A DNA stretch of 64,000 bases from Glandiceps talaboti. Its lineage: Eukaryota; Hemichordata; Enteropneusta; Spengelidae. The translations under genes were made by a program, and so were the position numbers. Below the pieces are notes generated by a model. That model was not told the origin of the DNA. It worked only from the letters and a program-made list of their open reading frames with translations, and ran no database searches. Numbering within the stretch: the first letter of the stretch is position 1; the number at the start of each line of letters is the position of its first letter. Location: assembly GCF_964340395.1 (NCBI RefSeq), contig NC_135558.1:22319564-22383563 (forward strand), read 5' to 3'. Positions 49,951-64,000 of the stretch are shown piece by piece.

Positions 49951-51050
49951 GGTGATACAGACGCCACCTCCCCTACCAGAAGGCAGAGATTGATAAACAA
50001 CCCCTTTGTACCAGTCAGTCTACGTGAACTGTGTACAACAGTATGACACTGACCTGAACTCTTGTACGATGCATGTCAATTCAATTGGTCTGAATAAAAA
50101 GTATAACTATAACCGAAAAAAGTTTATTGACTAGCAATTTTACTGTTGAACGATGTTAAGAAAGTTTAGTAGTGGCGGTAATGAACATTTCTAATGCAAG
50201 ACCAGCAAGAGGATATTAAATCCCGTTTTATTTATTGTTTTCCGTCCTTTTCTTGATCACGTACAATATAGAAAATTATATAGTATGATTAAAAGTAGTC
50301 TGATGAGATGGATGTATTATTGAAGTGGTGATGAGTGACGTAACTTTATGAAAATGTTAGTGGAACAATAGACGACTTGAAAGCCAATGAAAGCCAATGT
50401 TTAATTATCATTTATTTTTTGGTTATATTTTACTGTTTTTGTGTTGTTTTTCATTAGTTCTGTTGTTAGTAGTTGTGTAATCTAGAGTTATTTTCCTAGT
50501 ATTACCGTAGACACGTTGCAATAAATTACATGTAAATCAATGTATAGGAATATATCACACACTTTGTATCTTACAGTAACTGTTACACTAATATAATCTG
50601 TCAATGGCCTTGGTTCATACAACAATACACAGTTTGTTTACAACAGCAAAAATGTCAACAAAGGAAAACAAATCTGCCAGTACTATGATTGGATTTGTTA
50701 AGTTTACATATGTAATCTTTCAAAGCTTTCATATTTATTTGTATTTTTAACCGTAGGATAGAGTTTGAGTTCAGTTATAGACTATATAGTCAAGATTATG
50801 TTTATATTGACAGTGTAATGAATGTGTGTTGTAACACCAGTTTGGAGTCCAGTAAAGTGGTAATCATGATGTCATAGCAAGTTTATTCTATTGTTTATAA
50901 ACAACACTGCCACCATTTGTTGTAGCATATAGGTATTTTATTTTGTCCAATATCAGTCCAAGATTTTGACAACCAAGTTGTATGATGACAGTCAACATGG
51001 TCATTTATACAAAACAAAAAGTCTTGCTGTAAATGTACCAACCAGCTTGT
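49951..51050. other. AT-rich non-coding sequence
   Basis: No exon, RNA gene or array was recognised. Confidence 0.4.
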
Positions 51051-51053
51051 GTT

Positions 51054-51686
51054 TCAGCACAAAATACGACGAAGCGCCAATGGCATCTTCTTTTTGGTAT
51101 GCGTATGTTTGTACTCGACGACTTCGTGTGTTCGTAGATCATGGCACTTGGATCGCAGGTAGTACGATCGACTTGTCCTGAGTGTTTTAGGGCGATGTTC
51201 CTTTTTAATGCTAGTACGTTTCCTCATCTTCTGAGCAAAGGCAAGCGGTGTGATGATTTGCATCGCCAAGTCGGACATTTTCTTCTTCGTCTCAGTCGCC
51301 AAGTTTGTAAAGCTTCGACAAATTACCTTCGTGTTAGTTAGACGCATGATGACGTAAACGAACGGAATCTCGGCTGCCAGTAAAGATAATGCATAGTAAA
51401 CACGCTCATCGTCCCGGCACGGTGAAGTCCCGAGCTCCAGCCAACAAACCGCTTGAGCCATACGGCGATTTAAGGGCACCCATACGTAGTGAAAGCCGAA
51501 GTACACGTAGAGACATATTCGACAAACGTAGTACAGAGCACGGAATGGATGATAACATTGTCTACAAAACTTAGGCAATGGTATGATACATGATGCTAGT
51601 CCAATAGTAATGAGAGCGACCATTGATGGTAAAATGGGCGGACATCCCACTGACATCATCTCCATAATAGAGATCAATATAAACAT
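51054..51686 (-). CDS. 210-residue multi-pass membrane-like ORF, function unknown
   Basis: ATG at 51686-51684. Its base composition is less AT-rich than either flank. Hydrophobic stretches occur near residues 1-12, 15-38 (ILPSMVALITIGLASCII), 49-66 (ALYYVCRICLYVYFGFHY) and 95-113 (YYALSLLAAEIPFVYVIM). The tail is basic (AQKMRKRTSIKKEHRPK). The layout is compatible with a multi-helix membrane protein, but no family signature was recognised. TTTCAG at about 51703, just upstream, allows this to be a 3' exon of a larger gene. Immediately further upstream another minus-strand frame (MENVSVAMAAIDIVPEMKIR, about 51866-51775) is also protein-like but in a different phase. The last residues, with a lysine/threonine-histidine run, may be non-coding read-through. 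Confidence 0.35.
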   Translation of the reverse strand: MFILISIMEMMSVGCPPILPSMVALITIGLASCIIPLPKFCRQCYHPFRALYYVCRICLYVYFGFHYVWVPLNRRMAQAVCWLELGTSPCRDDERVYYALSLLAAEIPFVYVIMRLTNTKVICRSFTNLATETKKKMSDLAMQIITPLAFAQKMRKRTSIKKEHRPKTLRTSRSYYLRSKCHDLRTHEVVEYKHTHTKKKMPLALRRILC

Positions 51687-51699
51687 GAAAATGTCAATT

Positions 51700-54190
51700 T
51701 GATCTGAAATACCGTCTGCTCATCATTCTAAGCGTACACCGTGCAGGTGTAGAGATAGGTTGTGGATTGGTCTACACTGCCATGGTTGATAAAGCAGATG
51801 TGAGCGATCGAATCTTCATCTCTGGAACAATGTCGATTGCTGCCATGGCTACCGAAACGTTTTCCATTGTCTTTGCGCGGCGACCTGCGCTTTGGTGGTT
51901 CCATGTGTCATGCACCCACGTGTCGTTGTGAGCACGAATAGGAATAGATGCAATATATTATAGCGTTAGTTTTCATTTGGAGTTCTTGTTTTAGCTTTTT
52001 TTTCGTTATGGGGTTTAAACGCAAAACTATACGCTACAATAATTCCAGTTGTAGAAACGCAAATAGACGGATCTCGAGTGATGCAGTAGATGTACAACGC
52101 GAATGTTTGACAGGTATTTTTCTGCTAAATTATGCCTTACCTGGCAAAAAATCGGACGTTTTGTCATTTCTACATTGACCACAGAATTGTCGCTCAGTTG
52201 CTAAGAAACACCAAATTGACACTTTTTTCACCTTTATGGTTCTTTCATTGGACACCTTTGCATCAAGCATCTTAGTGGAAATGTATATTCAATAGATGCA
52301 TACTGAATATTCATGACTCTTAAAAGCTTATTTCCTTCAGATAGATAGTCATGAATATTTGGTGTGCTTATAATAAATAATAATGTCTATTTGAAAACCT
52401 ATGAATCGGTTTTGAGTTGTCAACACACACACACACACACACGTTCACACGCATTTACACACACAAACACACTGCATCATGCCTATATAACTACTGCACT
52501 GTATTAGTTCAGTTGTACTATAAAAACCAAGTAAATTTCATTTAGATTGATGTATTTATTACTTTAAAAGAAACTGTAAACGATTTCACAAGATGACTGA
52601 TATCTTATATTAAACTTACTGCATCACAAGTCAAACACATAATATACCCGAAGTTCCATTATATCACCTATATGTTTAAAACCTGATGTAGGAATATAGT
52701 CAGATTGCTGTATTTACATCTATTTCCTTTGTGTATTCTTGTTTCTTTTTAATTTTGTTGTTTCAGGGGTGAGTGGGGAAGGTGTTCACTTCTGGAACAA
52801 CAAAATCAAATGACAATATAAGGTATATAAAGCAACAGAGTCATATTCCCACTTTAGATTTCATTCAAATTACTAGTATACTGAAAAGAACTTCCACTGC
52901 AAAGTATGTGATGTAACAAAGTAATTACAATCTGATGTGGCAATATGGCTTGATTGTTATATCACATTTTACAATGAGTTCTTTGCATTACACATCTCTA
53001 TAGTCTGTAACACCACCCTTGATATTCACAGAGCTCAGCTAGTACTTGACGGTTTCAAATGTAGACTGCATGCATGGTTAGTAAGTAGTGAACGAGTTAA
53101 CCACTAACTCAGTCACTGCAACCAAAAACAATACAAGAAGTTATAAGAGCAACCAAGAGCAACTACTTGCTTCATGGACTCCGTACATTTGATTTTTGGT
53201 TTGCATTTCTCCATATCGATTACACCCCATATCGATTACACCAATGAAGCAACAAGGAATGGCAACAGATGCAGTTGTTAGTGATTTTTAGCCTGGAAAA
53301 TTCGATATTTTCACAGATGTGAGTCAAAATACTGTATCCTGTCTATTAACCTAGCTAGAACTTTTCAGAATAGTTGTTATGATCACTGAAGCATGTAGTC
53401 ATCAAACTATTAACATACACATTCCATAAATTTATGATTTGTTAACAAACAAGTAATCACATGACTTAGAACTGTTTACATACAGACTGTAGAGGTAATG
53501 ATCAATTATTAGTAAAGAGATAATTCAGCTAGATCAAACTGTTTCCAGTCAAAGTTGAGTGTATTTTAACAAATATTACATCTTGACTTGTTAGGGTAAT
53601 AAATAGTATAGTTGCTTATAGTCCACTCCACCACTCCATGTCATGTAGATGAAGCCCATCCCATTGCAGTCATAAGATACAACTACTGGGGCCTTAAAAT
53701 AATACTAATTATAATATACAGACAATGGAAGCTATCATACAATAACCAATCAGAAGTATTCTTGAAAATGTGTATTACATCACCTTTGACATAATTACAA
53801 TTTCTCTATCACTAAAAAATTATCTTTAAAAAATATTAATCTGCACAAGATATTAATAGGTAGACTCATAACACAAATTGATTTTTTTTTGTTATATATA
53901 TGTACTAGTTATTCACAAGCAGTTTATAAACACAAAAGAAACACAAACAAACCAAAATTGTGGGCTCACTATACACTTGCAAGTTAGATGAGAGTCCTAT
54001 GTCCCAGGATATATTTTGACTGCAATCCTTTAAAGATTGACATCCTATATTTACGGTGTAATTACAGAGATGTACTAGAAACCAAATCCTTAAAGGTCAA
54101 TGTGTAAATATATACAGAACAACATCAAAAGTGACAGCAGGCACAGACAGTGAACAGAGACGTTAGTAGTTAAATTACAAATGTAAACAC
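51700..54190. other. AT-rich non-coding sequence with a CA microsatellite
   Basis: Contains an (AC)n run at 52422-52442. The 51.7-51.95 kb part is CpG-richer and may belong to the neighbouring gene. Nothing else is recognised. Confidence 0.4.
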
Positions 54191-54199
54191 AATGGACTG

Positions 54200-54972
54200 A
54201 TTTTCCTTGACATGGTTGGTACACTGACTGTTACATGGTTGGTACACTAACTGTTACATGGTTGGTACACTGACTGTTACATGGTTGGTACACTGACTGT
54301 TACATGGTTGGTACACTGACTGTTACATGGTTGGTACACTGACTGTTACATGGTTGGTACACTGACTATTACATGGTTGGTACACTGACTGTTACATGGT
54401 TGGTACACTGACTGTTACATGGTTGGTACACTGACTGTTACATGGTTGGTACACTGACTGTTACATGGTTGGTACACTGACTGTTACATGGTTGGTACAC
54501 TGACTGTTACATGGTTGGTACACTGACTGTTACATGGTTGGTGCACTGACTGTTACATGGTTGGTACACTGACTGTTACATGGTTGGTACATTGACTGTT
54601 GCATGGTTGGTACACTGACTGTTACATGGTTGGTACACTGACTGTTACATGGTTGGTACACTGACTGTTACATGGTTGGTACACTGACTGTTACATGGTT
54701 GGTACACTGACTGTTACATTGTTGGTACACTGACTGTTGCATGGTTGGTACACTGACTGTTACATGGTTGGTACACTGACTGTTACATGGTTGGTACACT
54801 GACTGTTACATGGTTGGTACACTGACTGTTACATGGTTGGTACACTGACTGTTGCATGGTTGGTACACTGACTGTTACATGGTTGGTACACTGACTGTTA
54901 CATGGTTGGTACACTGACTATTACATGGTTGGTACACTGACTGTTGCATGGTTGGTACACTGACTGTTACAT
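54200..54972. repeat. 23-bp minisatellite, about 34 copies
   Basis: Unit TTGGTACACTGACTGTTACA plus TGG. Copies are nearly identical, with occasional GTTGCATGG and GACTATTAC variants. Confidence 0.95.
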
Positions 54973-55001
54973 GAAGATCTGTAACCTTTTAATCCCTCAT
55001 C

Positions 55002-56295
55002 CCTATAGTCTATAAGATATGACATTCATTCCATGCTATCAGCGACCACTCTAGTCTGTACTACTAGGGTAAGTCTATAAGATATGACATTCATTCCATG
55101 CTATCAGCGACCACTCTAGTCTGTACTACTAGGGTAAGTCTATAAGATATGACATTCATTCCATGCTATCAGCGACCACTCTAGTCTGTACTACTAGGGT
55201 AAGTCTATAAGATATGACATTCATTCCATGCTATCAGCGACCACTCTAGTCTGTACTACTAGGGTAAGTCTATAAGATACGACATTCATTCCATGCTATC
55301 AGCGACCACTCTAGTCTGTACTACTAGGGTAAGTCTATAAGATATGACATTCATTCCATGCTATCAGCGACCACTCTAGTCTGTACTACTAGGGTAAGTC
55401 TATAAGATACGACATTCATTCCATGCTATCAGCGACCACTCTAGTCTGTACTACTAGGGTAAGTCTATAAGATACGACATTCATTCCATGCTATCAGCGA
55501 CCACTCTAGTCTGTACTACTAGGGTAAGTCTATAAGATACGACATTCATTCCATGCTATCAGCGACCACTCTAGTCTGTACTACTAGGGTAAGTCTATAA
55601 GATACGACATTCATTCCATGCTATCAGCGACCACTCTAGTCTGTACTACTAGGGTAAGTCTATAAGATACGACATTCATTCCATGCTATCAGCGACCACT
55701 CTAGTCTGTACTACTAGGGTAAGTCTATAAGATATGACATTCATTCCATGCTATCAGCGACCACTCTAGTCTGTACTACTAGGGTAAGTCTATAAGATAC
55801 GACATTCATTCCATGCTATCAGCGACCACTCTAGTCTGTACTACTAGGGTAAGTCTATAAGATACGACATTCATTCCATGCTATCAGCGACCACTCTAGT
55901 CTGTACTACTAGGGTAAGTCTATAAGATATGACATTCATTCCATGCTATCAGCGACCACTCTAGTCTGTACTACTAGTCTATAAGATACGACATTCATTC
56001 CATGCTATCAGCGACCACTCTAGTCTGTACTACTAGGGTAAGTCTATAAGATACGACATTCATTCCATGCTATCAGCGACCACTCTAGTCTGTACTACTA
56101 GGGTAAGTCTATAAGATATGACATTCATTCCATGCTATCAGCGACCACTCTAGTCTGTACTACTAGGGTAAGTCTATAAGATACGACATTCATTCCATGC
56201 TATCAGCGACCACTCTAGTCTGTACTACTAGGGTAAGTCTATAAGATATGACATTCATTCCATGCTATCAGCTACCACTCACGTCTGTACTACTT
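55002..56295. repeat. 65-bp minisatellite, about 20 copies
   Basis: Unit starts GGGTAAGTCTATAAGATA, then CGACATTCATTCCATGC, then TATCAGCGACCACTCTAG, ending TCTGTACTACTA. Starts fall at 55067, 55132 and every 65 bases. Almost the only variation is TATGACATT versus TACGACATT. One copy near 55978 lacks GGGTAAG. Confidence 0.95.
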
Positions 56296-56926
56296 GTCTG
56301 TAAGATAAGACATTCATGCCATGCTATCAGCTACAACTCACATATGCACTACTGGTACTCTGTGAATCTGTTCCTGCAAGATTGACAGATTTAGGCCACA
56401 CCTTGAACTTGTGATTAAAAGTTCAAACAGAGGTCATTATGTGTATTAAAATCATTATAGTTTCTGTTAATTATTTGTAATTCATGAATACTGGACTAGG
56501 GCTGGAAACTTATATCTACTATTGACCTAACCTAGGTGGCTGGTCTCATATATCAGTATTGAAAGGACAACATTATAATGGTATTTGGATACATTTTACA
56601 GCATAATATTGGATTGGCTGCAACCAAATCTGGTTGCATCGTACAGAATACAGGGCAGCTTATAGAGTCATGCTTTACCAGCCTGATAGGGCTGAACAAC
56701 ACAACATATCTTATAATCAGCCTGATAGGGCTGAACAACACAACATATCTTATAGTCTGATAGCTATATTATATTATAAGCTGGGTTAGATTTACATAGT
56801 CATGGCAATTTACAATACTGACAACAAGGTGTTTAACCATATAAAGGTGAATATAATTTATAGACCTGCAGTAACCATGGCATTATAAGCTTTTACATCT
56901 CGTACTTCAGTTTAAGTAAATAGTGT
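56296..56926. other. Region downstream of the DHPS stop codon
   Basis: Holds a 2-copy repeat of GCCTGATAGGGCTGAACAAC near 56680 and 56720. It should include the DHPS 3'UTR (minus strand), but no canonical AATAAA was found in the first 70 bases. Confidence 0.4.
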
Positions 56927-62530
<5,604 letters not shown>

Positions 62531-62576
62531 CTACAAAACAATGTATGCAGACACAGACCACAATTATGAATTTTGG

Positions 62577-62622
<46 letters not shown>
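62577..62622. repeat. (AATC)n microsatellite
   Basis: About eleven AATC/TCAA tetranucleotide units in sequence just upstream of DHPS exon A. Confidence 0.95.
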
Positions 62623-62624
<2 letters not shown>

Positions 62625-63157
62625 GTCTGTGTTATACCCTTGGTTATACAATCAGAGAGCAAAAGATGAAATGTCCTCAGTCCAAAAATGTTAATTAAAA
62701 TCTGAGATTTATCCTTCCAGAGAGTATGTGATATGGTATGGTTAAATGATATGAATTTCATAACATTCAATTAAAACTGTGTTTAAGAAGAAAGTCAGTA
62801 TTATGCTATACTGCATTTGAACAATGTCAACTTTACATCCATGCATTGCTATACACATGACAGTGTACAATGCCAATTGAATGACACAGTACATTATGCC
62901 ATGCACGAGCCATTAGTTGAACAAAAAATATGGCATATACATGTATACTCTGGTCATTCTACGCCATGACAATGCACGTATGACAATACATGTCTACATT
63001 TGTATGTCACTAGTTCTGCTATGTTCGAAATAGGAGTCAAAATGTTCAAAATTCCCATTACTTTCCCCAATTTTCTTTGATATTACTGGCATTGGTATAA
63101 TTACGTTATTTCTCCAATATTTTTCTTCATTCAGCCAAAAACTACTCATGAACTTAA
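62623..63157. other. Non-coding, probable DHPS intron
   Basis: No DHPS N-terminal exon or repeat array is recognisable here. It is AT-rich. Confidence 0.5.
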
Positions 63158-63834
63158 GGGCCAGTTACACGATGCAACTCATGAAGCAATTCGTCACATG
63201 CGACGAGGCTAGCAACTGCAACGGAGCGCGTACACGAAGCAACTAGTTGAATGGTGAGTCGCAAGAGCTAACTGCTGCACATGTTAAGATATATAAAGTT
63301 ACAGGTCATAGAGGTCAAGTCTTCTGGCAGCAGGAACTTGGCAGAAATGCTATAAAATTGCTAATATTTACCAATAAAATGACTGAAAATTTGTTGAGGT
63401 ATTGATAGTAAAACTATATTCAATTTGAAGTTCGTTTAGGGCAATATTGATCTTTCCGACGTCGCTACTTGCATTCAAGTTAGAAATAAAATGATATTCA
63501 GCGGAGATCAAGCATTCATAGACGTTGTATACTATTGATAAGTGGTAACCGTGGTGATAAATTGAAATTATATCAAAAATATTTTGCCGAAATAGATAAT
63601 TTATACTAAAAACATGGCGGCCATAACATTGAACAGAATTTGACACGTACGTATATGTCAAAGGTTATCACTTGCGACGCGACGATGTGGTTACGCAGTG
63701 CAACTCATGAAGCAACTCAAGAAGCAACTTGCGACTCGTCACAGAAAAACCGACATGTCGGTTTCCGTCCCTGCGACGAAGCAAATACACGATGCATTTG
63801 CGTTGCTCGTCGAGTTGCATCGTGTAACCTGGCC
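63158..63834. mobile_element. 677-bp non-autonomous TIR element with TTAA flanks
   Basis: The left end reads GGGCCAGTTACACGATGCAA; the right end in reverse complement reads GGCCAGGTTACACGATGCAA. TTAA lies on both sides (63154-63157 and 63835-63838). Subterminal sequence is rich in short GCAACTCATGAAGCAAC-type motifs in both orientations. No transposase frame exists. TTAA suggests piggyBac-type targeting, but a 3-bp TAA/TTA Harbinger-type duplication cannot be excluded. Confidence 0.8.
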
Positions 63835-64000
63835 TTAAGAGTTGACACTACTTGTCTAGCGACTCGTAGTGACCTGCGCCCCTTAGGTCACCCGTATTTT
63901 CCGTGGCTGAACGAAGAAAAATATTGGAATGGAATCTTACTAATTTCACATGGATTTCCATACCATGTACATGTGTACAGTAATTTTGGTGGGTAACCCC

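Noticed and set aside
51740-51930. Plus-strand open frame (DRIFISGTMSIAAMATETFS)
   Set aside because: It overlaps an equally open minus-strand frame in line with the neighbouring minus-strand ORF, and only one strand is likely to be coding.
62531-64000. Search for DHPS N-terminal exons
   Set aside because: No segment resembling the conserved block preceding WTPSKM was recognised, so the upstream exons are presumed to lie beyond the window.

Overview
This is eukaryotic, almost certainly metazoan, nuclear DNA. Coding sequence is split by GT-AG introns, reverse-transcriptase relics of several LINE lineages are present, and much of the window is AT-rich non-coding DNA packed with micro- and minisatellites. 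The repeat style (many long minisatellite arrays, foldback elements, a tRNA-derived SINE, L1/Tx1-like and jockey/CR1/L2-like LINEs, and a short LicD-type gene) suggests a marine invertebrate. The sequence alone does not fix the phylum.

Two genes can be named or assigned to a family with confidence. On the minus strand at 56.9-62.5 kb lie five consecutive exons encoding the C-terminal half of deoxyhypusine synthase (DHPS). The 5' exons lie beyond the right edge. On the plus strand at 34.6-44.3 kb is a two-exon LicD/fukutin-type transferase gene. Its second exon is present twice, because a block of about 4.5 kb (intron minisatellite, exon 2, and the 3' tail of a LINE) is tandemly duplicated with a 3-bp microhomology junction. 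Less certain genes are a plus-strand two-exon ORF at 4.0-7.9 kb (possibly frameshifted in a nine-A run), minus-strand membrane-protein-like ORFs at 26.2-27.0 and 51.1-51.7 kb, and a small minus-strand two-exon 3' end at 21.0-21.3 kb.

Layout by region: 0-3.5 kb, 60-bp minisatellite and GA/CAGA microsatellites. 3.5-8.1 kb, a candidate gene whose intron holds a TIR element and a SINE. 8.1-10.6 kb, dispersed repeats. 10.7-13.5 kb, a large inverted-repeat element. 13.5-20.9 kb, a TA tract, a 51-bp minisatellite and two dispersed repeat pairs. 23.5-25.6 kb, a dimeric satellite of about 170 bp carrying ATTTGCAT octamers. 26-28.4 kb, an orphan ORF and a LINE remnant. 29.0-31.0 kb, a foldback element with a nested MITE, then a near-perfect 83-bp-arm hairpin. 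31.7-33.3 kb, a 23-bp minisatellite. 34.6-45.0 kb, the LicD gene with its duplication. 44.7-48.3 kb, two decayed LINEs. 48.6-50.0 kb, an ATC microsatellite and an 18/23-bp array. 51-52 kb, an orphan ORF. 54.2-56.3 kb, 23-bp and 65-bp arrays back to back. 56.9-62.5 kb, DHPS. 63.2-63.8 kb, a TIR element with TTAA flanks.

The genes do not form a pathway: DHPS modifies eIF5A in the cytoplasm, and the LicD protein is predicted to act in the Golgi lumen. The main interest is repeat-driven remodelling: tandem exon duplication, foldback elements, nested transposition, and rapid turnover of minisatellites inside introns.
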